Source: CAWGYT01 sp963826795
GTDB lineage: Bacteria; Planctomycetota; Planctomycetia; Pirellulales; Pirellulaceae
Assembly: GCA_963826795.1 (NCBI GenBank)
Contig: CAWGYT010000009.1
Location: 652,080-716,079, forward strand
Direction: 5' to 3'
DNA: 64,000 nucleotides
Positions 17,868 to 30,400 of this stretch are shown piece after piece (the stretch's first letter is position 1; every line of letters begins with the position of its first letter). The position numbers and the translations under genes were made by a program. The notes beneath the pieces are model-generated. The model saw only the letters and a program-made list of their open reading frames with translations. It was not told where the DNA came from and made no database searches.

Positions 17868-18461
17868 TCAGATTTCCTCGGGCCTGCGCGGTCGACGGGG
17901 TCGCGGCGGCGTCTCGTCACCGTTCGCCCCTCGTTGGCGGGGTGGCCGATCCGCTTGCGGGCCCCGTTGCTCGGCGAATTTTGTGAGTTCGGCCTCCGAC
18001 GCTGCCCCGTCCTGATTCGCGTCGATGTCGGCAAACATCCGCTTCAATCGCTCGGGCAGCTCATCCTCGCTCAGTTTTTCGTCGCCGTTCTTATCCATCC
18101 GCATCCAACGGGCCACCATCGCGTGGGGGTCCTGAGGTCGACCCAAACCCGCCGGACCTCCCAGTCCACCGCCACGCCCGGCCGGAGGGCGGAGCTCGTC
18201 GGCCGACAATTTGCCATCCTGGTTCTTGTCGAGTGTTCGCAGCGCCTCGACGGCACCGGCGATTTCTTCGGTCGACAGTTCGCCGTCCTGGTTTTTATCG
18301 AGGGCGGTCATCAGGGGCAGGCCGCGCATCGTTCCCCTGCCAAAGGGCCGGTCTCCTCGGCCTCCACCGGGTTCGCGCCCCGGCGGCTGGGCGTTGGTTG
18401 GAGCAACCAACATCACGACGACGAGGGCCCCTGTTGCCAGCATGGCTCGTTGATTTCGCAT
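17868..18461 (-). CDS. Secreted EF-hand calcium-binding protein
   Basis: 197 residues with a signal peptide (residues 1-24, ending PTNAQ) and four EF-hand loops: LDKNQDGELS, LDKNQDGKLS, MDKNGDEKLS and IDANQDG. The linkers are Gly/Arg/Pro-rich and the tail is basic (RPRRPRRPEEI). The ATG at 18461 is preceded by GGGAGA. Such EF-hand proteins are abundant in planctomycetes and are thought to bind calcium in the periplasm or outside; partners are unknown. The gene is followed by the small membrane protein on the same strand with a 26-base gap. Confidence 0.88.
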   Translation of the reverse strand: MRNQRAMLATGALVVVMLVAPTNAQPPGREPGGGRGDRPFGRGTMRGLPLMTALDKNQDGELSTEEIAGAVEALRTLDKNQDGKLSADELRPPAGRGGGLGGPAGLGRPQDPHAMVARWMRMDKNGDEKLSEDELPERLKRMFADIDANQDGAASEAELTKFAEQRGPQADRPPRQRGANGDETPPRPRRPRRPEEI

Positions 18462-18713
18462 CGGATTGTCTCCCTGGGTCTGGATTCCGAATCAGGAATG
18501 GCTTCGCAGCGAAGTCACGAAGCTACGAAGCGGCCCGCACGCCCGAGCTCGCGAAGTTTTGCGGACGGCGTGGGGTGTCGGTCGATCAACCCCGGCGGTC
18601 GCCACGAGTTTCGACATCCGTGAGTTAGGTTCGCGCAAGCTTCGCGTGGATGAAAAAAGTTCTCGACCCGCCGCACCCTTTGGTCAATTCCTGGGTTAAT
18701 TGTCCGTCGATGC

Positions 18714-19749
18714 GTGCCAACTGCGAATTCGCACGGTTTAGATCATTCTGGTGAGATACGGAACAGCATTGTGGACGAACGAACACTTGCGTCAGACCCT
18801 CTCTCGCTGACTTTGGCGAGCCTTTCGTGGGCGAGTTGGAATTCTGGTCGAATCGCGGGGTCGGAACCCTGGGGCATCGACGTTCCTGAGGGCCAGATAG
18901 GCTGCTACGTCGTCCGTCAAGGAAGCTGCTGGGTTTCCTCACGTCAGCTGCCGGATCCCATCGAGGCAAGGCCAGGGGACCTGCTGCTTTTCCCGCACGG
19001 CGACGCCCATCGCGTGAGGAGTTCATTGAACGGCTCGATGGTTCGTTCCGACGAGATCATTGAGGGCGATCGGTCGCTGCTCTCGGTTCGGCAACGATTC
19101 GCGGGAGGGTGAGACTCGCTTGATCTTTGGACACTTGCCGAGGCAGGCGGGTGGCGCGAACCCCTTGAATGGCCATCTGCTGGCATTTGTCCACTTGCAC
19201 ATGGCGGACTACGAAGGGTTGGCTCAATCCGAACCGCTCTTGGATGCCATTGAACTGGAGCAGAGGAATCGACGACCGGGCTGGCACGCGATCGTGAACC
19301 AGCTGATTCAGACTCTCTTTTGCCAAGGGCTTCGCGCCTTCGCTTCACAGCATGCAAATGGCTCGGCGGCGGCTCACGGCAACCAGGCGTCGCTGGTGAC
19401 CGACCCGATTATCGGTTTAGTGGTCGGTCTCTTGCACTCCCAGCCTGAGAAACCGTGGACGGTCGCGAGCTTGGCCCGGTGGGTCAACATGTCCCGTTCC
19501 GCGTTCTCGGAGCGGTTTCGGGAGGTCGTGGGCAAACCTCCGCTGCAATATCTCACTCAAGTTCGAATGGGGCGTGCATGCGAACTTTTGGCGCGTTCGG
19601 ACCTCGGTGTGAAACAGATTGCAGGCCTGGTCGGCTACGAGTCCCCGTCTTCGTTCACCAACGCCTTCAAGCGGTGGAACGGCGTTTCTCCCGTCGCGTA
19701 TCGCGACGAATCGGGCTCGCTTGAGCCCGTGCTCGCGGGTCAATCCTGA
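18714..19749 (+). CDS. AraC family transcriptional regulator, cupin N-domain, one frame break
   Basis: Start GTG at 18714 or, more likely, GTG at 18771. The first frame to 19108 is the AraC-binding cupin (SEPWGIDVPEGQIGCYVVRQGSCW...RPGDLLLFPHGDAHRVRSS), then stops at TGA. One base over, the cupin continues (GETRLIFGHLPRQ...NPLNGHLLAFVHLH) into the HTH pair at the C-terminus: WTVASLARWVNMSRSAFSERFREVVGKPP and KQIAGLVGYESPSSFTNAFKR. Removing one G from the GGG run near 19106-19109 joins them. Ligand and targets unknown. The second-frame part alone (19060-19749) still encodes the whole DNA-binding domain. Confidence 0.75.
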
Positions 19750-19978
19750 GGGATCCCGAGCCAAGGTGGGTTTCGAACCGGAATGATGCCGGTGTCGGTA
19801 CCGCGACACTCGCGGCGCATTGGCTTCTGGTTGGCGGCCAGGCGGCCAAGGTTGGCGGTTCCGGTTGGGGAAAAACTAACGATGGCGTGCGACTTTACCG
19901 ATTATTCGGGATAAGGAAGACGCTATCGCTGGCAATCCGGCCAAGCGATCCGCCGTCTCCCAGGGGAGATGAGTCGCC

Positions 19979-21411
19979 ATGCCAAGCAGAAACGTGGTCC
20001 TTGTGATGCTCAGCATCGCGTTGTTCGGGACGTCGACTCGCGGACAGTCGACGGCACCGGCGACCGGATTGACGGGTGGCCAATATCGTGGCCGCCAGAT
20101 CAGTTTCGCACCGCGGTACGGCCGCGTTCACGTTCCGCCGACGAAACCACGGGGCAGCACCCGCGCGGCCCGGAGTTGATGGGTTCGGCGGTCGCTTCCG
20201 ACCCGGCGGCTCCCGACGGCGTGGCGGCGGCGGACTACGAAACCGCGGCCATGCTGCTTGAATCATCGGACCCATCGTTGATGGTAAGCGGAGAGGACGA
20301 GGTGGTCTTGGCCGACACGATGGCGTGCGGCGACCCGTGGACGGATTGCGCGAGGCCGATCCTCTGGGCACAGGGCGAGTACCTGTTGTGGTGGACCAAG
20401 GGCATGAACGTTCCGGCGCTCGCGACAACCAGCCCGCCGGGAACGCCGCAAGACGAAGCGGGCGTGTTGGGCGTTCGTAGCACGTCGATCCTCTTTGGCG
20501 ACGGGCAGCTCAACGACGGTTCACGAAGCGGCGGGCGTGTGACGCTCGGATACTGGATCGACGCGATTCAGTCACGTGGTTTCGAGCTGACTTATCTTGG
20601 TCTTGAAGACAAGAGTCAAACGTTCACGGCCTCTGGCGATGACTTCTCAATTCTTGCTCGGCCCTTTTTCAACACGCAAACCAACGCCCAAGACGCGCGC
20701 TTGATTGATTTTCCAAATCTGGTCGACGGGGCCTTGGCAATCGACGTTACGACGGAGTTCCAGACCGCCGAAGTGCTCGCTCGGCGTTCCGTGTCGAGTC
20801 CAATCTGGTCGAGCGTTGACGTCTACGTTGGCTACCGGTATGCCGAGCTTCAGGATGCCGTCCGCATCACGGAATCAACCCGTTCGTTGTCGGGGCCAAT
20901 CGCAGGCACGAGTTTTCAGCTGTCCGATGAGTTCTCGACACGGAACGAATTTCACGGAGCAGAGGCGGGTGTCCGGGTCACGCGATGCTCGTCGCCGTTG
21001 ATGTCCATAGAGTTCTTGGGAAAATTCGCGCTCGGCAATACCAGCTCGCAGGCGACGCTCGCAGGAATCACCAACGTAACGGCCCCGACCGGCGAAACGA
21101 CGACGCAACCGGCGGGACTGCTGGTTCAATCCACAAACCGAGGTACATTCAACACAAGTGAGTTCAGCGCGCTCGGCGAAGCGGCAGTGACGCTTCGGCG
21201 TCAGTTCGGTGCGGGCTGGTCGGGTACGTTCGGCTACACGTTCTTTTTCTGGACGGATGTCGTGCGGGCCGGCGAACAAATTGACACGTCGGTCAACGTC
21301 ACGCAAATCCCCCCCGGGACGCTCCAAGGGGAGCCGAGTCCAAGCTATCCGGCGGAGACCGTTGATTTCTGGGCCCAGGGTCTTCGTTTGGGTCTCGAGT
21401 ACAATTTCTAG
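19979..21411 (+). CDS. BBP7-type outer-membrane beta-barrel protein, one frame break
   Basis: Planctomycete BBP7 family barrel. The true start is the ATG at 19979 after GGGGAG, giving a signal peptide MPSRNVVLVMLSIALFG-TSTRGQ. That frame stops at 20177-20179. One base over, from about 20165-20173 in CGGCCCGGAG, the protein continues ELMGSAVASDPAAPD to a barrel beginning at WAQGEYLLWWTKGMNVP and ending with the aromatic outer-membrane signature LRLGLEYNF. Alternating strands such as SGGRVTLGYWID and WSSVDVYVGYRYAELQD support a barrel. The frame break removes the signal peptide from the main frame. It is convergent with the giant gene, with only 9 bases between. Confidence 0.78.
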
Positions 21412-21420
21412 TTCCGCCGA

Positions 21421-24400
21421 TCAGGAAGGCAGTCGCCAATCCTCGTGGTTGGCGATGGCCTCGTCGATCCAAGGCGACGATAGCACGGCCCCTTCGGGCT
21501 GATCGACCAGATTGTTGAGTTTGACGGTCACCTCGAATGTCTCGGTATCTCCTTCGAGGTCCGTCGCTCGGACATCGAGTGTGAACACGGGGGTCGACTC
21601 GAAATCGAGAGCGTCCGAATCGCGAACCGTCAGCTCGCCGGTCAGCCGATCCAGGGTGAAGACGTGATCCACCTGATCGACCTGTGCCTGAATCACATTT
21701 TGGAACTCCGCGAGGTTCCCGGGCAGGTCGGTCAGTTGGGTTCCATCGAGGAAGAACGAGGGCGTTGCCGAGAGGCCGAGCGACACCGTCGCGTCCAGAT
21801 CTCGTTGGACTCGGGCGGCGAGCGCGGGGTCCGCCAGGTCGCTGACGAACTGAGTTGTATCGAGTCCCAGCTGGCCGGCGTAGCTTACGAACAGAGCCTG
21901 AGAGTTCTCGGCTGCTTTCCACTCATCCTGATTCTGGAACAGCAAATCGCCCATCGCGTCGAACTGACCCTGTCGGCCCGCTGCCTCAGCCGCAATGCCC
22001 GCCTCGATCGCCTTGGGGTGAACCTGCGTGAGCGGGAAGTGGCGTGAGACGACGAGCAGTTCTCCGGCAAAGTCCTGCTTCAACTGTTGAACAAGGGGAT
22101 GATACGCGCGACACGCCGGGCACTGGAAATCCAAATACTCGATCAGCACGACCGGGGCCTGCACGTCTCCGGAAAGATGATCGTCGGGAACCAGTTGAAG
22201 GAGCGGATCGAGATTTGCGTCCGCGAACTCGAAGACCCGTGGACTCCCCACCTGTGCCGACTTGGGTTGAACCACGCCAACCGACGTTCCGGCAATTGAA
22301 TTCTCGTCGAGATTAAAGGTGTTGGCGGGATTGATGGTGAACCTCACCGTCGCGATCGCGGAATCGAGGATCCCGTCGTTGACTCGATAGGTAAAGCTAT
22401 CAGACCCGTCAAAGTCGTTTTCCGGCGTGTACGACAGCGTCCCGTCCGCGGCCAGTAACAGGGTCCCGTGGGCGGGCTGTGTCATCACGATCGGCACCAG
22501 CGAGTCGCCATCGGGGTCGGTGTCGTTGGCGAGCACTCCTTCCACGGCGGCGACCGCCAGGGTGTTGTTGGCTTGGAGAACGTAAGCGTCATCCGCGGCG
22601 ACGGGGGCCTGGTTGACGTCGGTCACGGTCAGCGAAACTGTGGCGATATCGCTGGACGTTCCCGCCGGATCGATCGCTCGATAGGTAAAAGAATCGGACC
22701 CGCTGAACGAGGCGACCGGGACGTAGGTGAACGAGCCATCGGGATTGAGCACGAGTGAGCCGTTGGTGGGCGGCGCGACGACCTCGGCTTGCAGCGAGTC
22801 ACCGTCGAGATCCTGGTCATTGGCCAAAACGCCCGTGGACGCCTCGGGACGCAGGATCGCGCTCTCCTCGACGGTAAAGCTGTCGTCGACGGCGACGGGG
22901 GGATCGTTGAGATTGTTGACCTTGATCGTGACCACCGCGGTCTCCGACAGGAAGTCCCCATCGGCGGCCTGGTACGTGAAGCTGTCGGATCCGCTGAAGT
23001 TACCATTGGGCGTGTAGGTAAACGACCCATCCATATTCAGCACGAGTGTCCCGTTCTGGGGATTCGTTTCGACGCGTGGGAACAGAAGATCTCCGTCGGC
23101 GTCGGTGTCATTTGCCAGGATCCCCTCGCTCGTCACTACCGTCAGTTGCGAATCCTCATCGACCTGGTACGTGTCGAGAAGTGCGACAGGTTGGTGCTCA
23201 TTCACGCGAATCAAATTGATCGTCGCCAGCAATGTCTCCGTATCGCCGTCGAGATCCGTGACGCGGACATTTCGCGTAAACGACGGGTTGTTGTCGAATT
23301 CAAGGTCTTGGTTGTTGCGGACATCGATCTGACCCGTGCGGCGATTCACCGCGAACGGGTCATCGACTTGATCGACGGCGGCTTGGATGACACTGTCGAA
23401 CGCTGCCTGCGTCGCGGGCAGATTCGTCAGCCGCTCGCCCTGAAGATAGAAGGAAGGCGTCCCGGTCAGTCCCAGCGACGTGGCGGCGTCCGAATCGCGC
23501 TGGACACGGGCCGCGAGTGACGGGTCGGCCAGGTCGGTGGCGAATTGCGTGGGATCGAGCCCCAAATCGTTTGCGTAGCTTTCAAACTTCGGCGTCGGTT
23601 GGGCCTCAGACGACCAGTCGGCTTGATTCTGGAACAACAGATCGGCCATCTCGTCGAACTTACCCTGCCGCCCCGCCGCCTCAGCCGCCACGCCCGCAGC
23701 GAAGGCATTCGGATGGATCGAAGTCAGCGGGAAGTGGCGCCTCACCACGAGCAGTTCGCCGGCGAAATCGTCCCGCAATTGCTGCACGATCGGATGATAG
23801 ACAGCGCAGGGTGGGCATTCAAAATCGAGGTATTCAATCAGCACGACAGGTGCGGCGAGGTCGCCTGCCAGGTGGTCATCGGCTGTCAGCTTCAATTCCG
23901 AAGGCAGAGCAGGATCGACGACTTCGAAGATCAACTCGCCGTTCAGATCCGCATTGAGCAGCTGCAACTGACCGACCAGGCTGCCGTTGGCCGCGTTTTC
24001 CAGCAGGCTGAACGTGTTCGCCGGATTGACGGTCAACGTGATCGTCGCAACATTCGAAGCTCCCGTCCCGTCGCTGGCCTCGTAAGTGAACGAGTCCGAG
24101 CCGCTGAAACCCGTGGCCGGAATGTAACGAAACGATCCGTCTGGGTTCAGCGTCAGCGTTCCGTGGCTCACGTCGCCGACCAGTGTCGCCGTGAGTGGAT
24201 CGTTATCGGGATCGACATCATTGCTCAGGACCCCGTCGGCCGCGGCGACTTCGAGCGTCGCGCCTTGAGTCGTCACGTAGCTTTTTCCGACCGCTTGCGG
24301 CAAGTCATTGACGGCCGCAACCGCAACGGTCGCGGTGGCCGTATTCGAACTCGACGCCGCATCGCGAGCCTGGTAGGTAAAGCTGTCGGTTCCGCTGAAA

Positions 24401-27400
24401 TCTGAATCGGGCGTGTAGGTGAACGAGCCATCGGGCTCAAGCGTCAAGGTTCCGTGCGCCGGTCCCGTGATCAGCTGCGTCGTCAAGGAGTCGCCATCGA
24501 GATCATCATCGTTCGCCAGGACGCCTTCGGCGAGAGGCACGACAAGAGCCGTGTTCTCGCTGGTGGCATAGCTGTCATTCACGGCTTGAGGCGGATCATT
24601 CACGGCGCTGACGGTCAATGCCACGGTGGCCAGGGCTGACGTGAGGCTGCCGTCGGACGCCCGGTAGGTGAAGCTGTCATTTCCGTTGAACTCGGCGTCG
24701 GGCGTATAGCTGAAGCTGCCGTCCGCGTTGAGCTGAAGCGTTCCGTGGGAAGTCGTCGTGGCCAGTTCTGCCGTGATCGCGTCGCCGTCCGGATCCTGGT
24801 CGTTGTCCAGGACGCCGCCAGCAACCGGGATCGTAAGCGGCGTGCCCTCGGTCACCAAATACGTGTCGTTCGTCGCCACGGGCGGATCGTTTTGCCCTGT
24901 GACCGTGAGCGTCACCGTCGCCGTGCTGGAGGTGCGTGTGCTGTCGCTGGCCTGATACGTGAAGGAGTCGGTGCCGCTAAAGCCCGCATCGGGCTGATAC
25001 GTAAACGAGCCATCGGCGTTCAGAGCGAGCGCGCCATGCGTCGGATCGGTTTGGCGAACCGCGATCAGAGAATCTCCATCGGCATCCGAGTCGTTGCTTA
25101 GCAGCCCGCTGGCGACATTGATGGTCAACGTCGTATTCTCGGCGACCGTATAGGAATCCGCGAACGCGACGGGGGCCGCCTCATTGACGTTGACCAGATT
25201 GATCACAACCTCCACGGTACTGGTGACGCCCGCCGAGTTCGTGCCGGCGACGGTCAACTCGTAACGTGACTGGGATTCGAAATCCAGTCGATTGCCATTG
25301 GCGACGATGATCTGACCGGTCGTGCGATCGATCAAGAAGGGTTCATCGAAGTCGGCGAGCGCCTCGTCAATCACCGCCTCGAAATCCGCCTGAGCCTCGC
25401 CGTTGTCGAGACGGCTGCCGTTCAGATAGAAAGTCGGCGTCGCGGTGGCTCCCAGTCGAGCGGCGGCATCAGCGTCCCGTTGCACCCGAGTCGTCAGAGC
25501 CGGGTTGGAAAAGTCCTGCAAGAATTGCGTGACATCCAGGTCCAGCTGGTCCGCATAGCTAACGAAGAACGGAGTCGGGTCGGCGTCGATGCCCCACTCG
25601 TCTTGCTTCTCGAACAGCAACGCGCCCATTTCGTCGAATTTGCCCTGCAGCGCGGCGGCCTCGCTGGCCACGGCAGCCGCGAGCGCGTTCGTATGCGGCG
25701 GATTGATCGGGAGATGTCGGCGAACGATCAGCAGTTCCTCGGTGAACTCCTCTTTGAGGCCCTCGACCAAGGGTTCGAATGTCTTGCAAATGGGGCACTG
25801 AAAGTCGACATATTCGATCAGGACGAGCGGAGCGGCCGGATCCCCCGTCAAGTGGTCATCCGGTCTCAGGGACAGGTCCGCAGGCAGGCTGGTGTCGTTC
25901 AGTGCGAAGCTGAGCGTGCCGGATGCGCCCAGCTGGACTTGCCCCACGACCGACCCGGTGGCGGAGTTCTCCTGAATGCTGAACGTGTTGGCCGTGTCTT
26001 CCACGGTCAGCGTCACATTCGCGGTATTCGAAAGTTCGGTGCCGTCACTGGCGGTATACGAGAAGGAGTCGCTCCCGACGAAGCCGTTGTCCGGTGTGTA
26101 GCTGAATGAGCCATCGCTATTGAGAATCAGCGTGCCGTGGGTCGTGGTCGAAACGAGTGCCGCGGAGAGCGAGTCCTGGTCCGCATCCGTATCGTTGGCC
26201 AACACGCCGTTGGCGGCAGAGACGTTCAAGGTCGTCGCCTCTCCGATCGAATAGGCGTCGGCCGACGCGAGCGGCGCCGAGTTACCCGGTTCGGGAACAG
26301 GCGATTCCGATTCCGCACGGATCGCCTGTGCCAGTTCCATGTTACCGGCACGTTCCTCACCGATGGCCACCATCTCGCGGAAGACGGTGCTGGGCGCCGT
26401 GGACGACGCGAAGAACCACATGATCGAGACGTACTCAACGTGAATTCTTGACTCCCCGAAATTATTATCCGACAGCGATTGCCCGCCCGCGACGACGAGG
26501 TTGGAGATCCGGTCATTGCCGACCGTCGCGCTGGTCAGACCACTCGATTCCTGACCGTCGGCGAGCGCTGCGGGTTGAGACTCGGTCACCACGTAGGTTC
26601 CCGCCGCAAGGTTGTCGAAACGGTAGAGTCCTGAATTCGTCGTAATCACCGAGCGGCTGATCGACTCGCCCGTATTGCTCGTACCCGTCAGCGTGATCAG
26701 CGTTCCGGGGACACCGCTCTCGCCGGCATCTTTCAGACGATCGCCGTCGGAATCCAAATAGACGAAACCCGAGATGCTGTTGCCGACGGAGTCCGTCAAC
26801 GTGACGGTCACGGTGGCGGTGTCGGTCAGTCCGTCTGTGTCTTCGACGGTGTAGGTGAACGTGTCGGTTCCCGAAAGGCCGACGGGCGCGGCGTAGTTAA
26901 TCACGCCGCCCACGATCTGGACGGTCCCCCCTTGCGTTCCCTGCGTGACCGAGATGATCTCGAGTGTATCTGACAGATCGGGGGCCACGATGTCATTGGC
27001 CAACACATTGAAGGTCTGGACCGCGCCGTCGTCGGGTGCCTCGAAGTTGTCGTCGACGGCTTGCGGCGGATCGGGCTGACCGACCACCGTGATCGTTGCT
27101 TGGGCCGTCGAACTATTGGTGCCGTCCGTCACCGTGTAACCAAACTGATCCGTCCCTGCGAAATTCGCGCTGGGCGTGTAAGTGAACGACCCGTCCGCGT
27201 TGAGCGTCACGGCTCCATGACTCGGCGAAACACTTAACGAGGCGCTCAAGGTTCCATCCGGATCGGAATCATTCGCCAAGACGCCATTGGCCACGGTGAC
27301 GCTCAGGACGCTGTCCTCATTGACCGTGTAGGTGTCATCCGCGGCAGTCGGCACGTCGTCAACGGCCGTCACCGTGATCTCGACGGCCACCGGTTCGGAG

Positions 27401-30400
27401 GTGGTCGTCCCGTCGGAGACGCGATAGGCAAACGAATCCATGCCGGCGAAGTTCAAATTCGGGGTATAGCTGAACGAGCCGTCCGCGTTCAGTTGCAGCG
27501 TGCCAGAGGTGGGTTGATTCGCGAGGCTGACCACCAGTTCGTCACTGTCGGGATCCAAGTCATTGGCCAGCACCCCTGCTTCGGCGCTAACCGTCAGCAC
27601 GGAATCTTCGGCGATCGTATAGCTGTCCTCGACGGGCGTCACGGGGTCGTCGACTTCATTCACCGTGATCGTGACTTGAGCGACATTCGTCTCGATAACT
27701 CCATCGCCAGCCTGGTAAGTAAATCGATCGGTCCCGAAGAAATTCGCGGCGGGAGTGTAGCTGAATGAGCCGTCGGCGTTGAACGACAGCGTGCCGTGAC
27801 TCACGTCATCAATCAACACGGCGCTCAAAGCGCCTGTCCCGGCCTGACCATCGTTGGTCAACACGCCCTCCGCGGCGGAGACATTCAGAGCGCTATCTTC
27901 GTTGACCTGATATACGTCGGGCTGTGCGGGGATCGTTCCCAGCACGGTCACCTCGAGTGCCGTGGCCTTGGTGTTACCGGCAGCGTTACGCACGACGACG
28001 TCGAACGTGTTGGGCACGGCCTGTTGCAAGGTCGGCGTCCAGCTGAGGACTCCGGTCTGGCCGTCGATCGTGACTCCCGTCGGCGCGTTGGTCACGGCGT
28101 ACGTGACCTGGCCTTCGTCCGGGCTGTCGAAATCGACCGTGAACGGCTCGCCGAAGCGGGTGACATACGATGTTGAGTTCGTGATGCCAGGGGGAATCGC
28201 GGTATCGATCGTGATCGAAATCGCCGCCGACGGCTGACTTTCTGATCCCTCGAAGACCTGAGTGGCGGTCACGCTTCGGAGCCCGTCGGCCAGCACGGTC
28301 GTTCCATCGGTTGTGACCGTGGCGGTGGACCCAACGGCAGTGGCTTGACCGATCAGGACGCCATCCGCGAAGATTCGCACGGTGGCTCCGTCGATCACGC
28401 CGCCGGCCACGAACTGGAGCGCCGATGCGGCCGTTGCATTATTCCGATTCGTCAAGTCGTCATCGTCCGCCACTCCCGTATCGAACGCGGCAGCCAGGTC
28501 GATCGACGTCGGCGGAGCGAGGACAGCCTCCCCGAAATCCCGCGCATCGAGCTCGCGTCCGATCTGGACATCAATCTCGTAGCCGTCCGTGGCGGAGGGC
28601 ACGCTTTCGAGACGCCCGTCGGTCACGAGGGATCGCAAGGAATACGTCCCTGGTTCGAGCTGCAACCGATACTGGCCAGCGGTATCCGTCGTGGTGAACA
28701 TCTCACCGACGTCGAAGTTGCCATTCTCATTTTGGTCGACGTAGACGGTGATGCCCGCGAGCAGTACGTCGCTGGCATCCAGCGCGCCGTTGGAATTCGC
28801 ATCAAAGAACTTCGTCCCGCTGACGTGCCCCACGCCCGCCAACGATTGAACCACAACCAATTGGTCGTCGGTCGACACCGGAAGCTCGTTGTAGGGACTC
28901 GGATTCGTCTTGTCGACCGGCAGATCGGCGATGCGATCGGGGACGGTCATGTCGAGGACTTGCCCGAACGCCGTGAACGCATTGTTCTGGGGCAAATCAA
29001 GAAAGTCATTGTCATCGCTCAAGTTCACGAAGAACTGACTGGTGGCGCTGTTGGGATTACCTCCCAGCTTGGCCATGGCCACCGTCCCGCGCAGGTTCGA
29101 GATGCCGGGCTCGTTCTGGATCGGCGGGTCCGTCGGGACCGACGAAAATTGGCTCGTACTGGTAAACGTGGTCGACGTCGTCTTGAATCCACCCCCCTGA
29201 ATCACGAAGCCCGGATCGGATCGATGGAAAAACGAATTCAGATAGCGGCCATCGTTGACGTAGTTCAGAAAATTATCGACGGTCCCGGGGGTCGCCCCTG
29301 CGAAGAGCTCGATCACGAGCGCTCCGAAATTCGTATTCAGCGAAACGACCGGGTTTTCGCCGTACACGAGGATGATCTCGTCGCCGTCGCGGAGTTGATA
29401 GTCTTCGTAGGCGCTGGAGATCTCGCCATTGACGAACATCTGGATCGAGTTCGTCATGTCGACGGAATTGCCAAAGAGCTCCGTCGCGTCGAACGTCGCG
29501 TCGGGATTGTTGCCGGCCTGGCCGGCGTTAGTTCGCCAGGTTGTGAAGAAGTCGTCCAACGTGATCGCCGACAGCGGTTCATCCGCGATCGGTTCCACCA
29601 GCAGCGTGCCGTTGGCTCCGACCGTTCGGACTTGCGAAATCGGCGTGCCGCCGGCGTCCACGCCGATGTTGGCGGGGATCGTGATCGGTTGTCCGTCGAC
29701 GTAGATCGTCAAACGCGCCGAAAGCGAATCTCCGATCGCGGCGGCCGCGAAGAGTTCTCGTCCGGCGGTCCCGTTGTCGGCAGAATAGAGCAAGGTTTGC
29801 TCGAAGCCGAACAAGTCACGGGGGGCCGATCCACTCGTGCCCGGCAGAACGTCGGCGACGAGCTGCGTGCCCGCGGCGGTTCCGTCACTTTCCCACAATT
29901 CTCGCCCATGGGCCGAATCGAACGCTGAAAAATACAACAGGCCATTTACCGTCGTCAAATACCGGGGCGCCGAGGCAACGCTGGTGCCGTCGAGATTGCT
30001 GACCAGGACCGTTCCGGCTTGCGTCCCGTCCGACTTCCAAAGCTCCGTGCCGTTGACGCCATCGTCGGCGGCGAAAAACAGCTCGCCGTTCAGTTCGGTC
30101 AAATAGGCGTCGGTCAGACTCCCCACGGTTCCGGGGCGAATGTCGCGCACCAGGACGGTCCCGGTGCCCGTACCGTCAGAAGACCAAAGCTCTTTTCCTT
30201 GCGTACTCGTTTCGGCCGCAAAGAAGAGTTTCCCGTTGGCGGCAACTAGAGAATTGTCGCCGTACAGACTATCGCCGCCACCCGGCTCGATGTCCTTCAC
30301 GAGGACCGTCCCCGCTTCGGTGCCGTCCGACTTCCACAATTCCCGACCCAGGGTGCCGTTGTTGGCGGCAAAGAACAACATGCCATTGGCGGCCGTCAAC

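Noticed and set aside
28345..29928. 527-codon plus-strand open frame opposite the giant gene
   Set aside because: Arg/Val/Asp-rich antisense of the cyclophilin and Ig regions; no motif.
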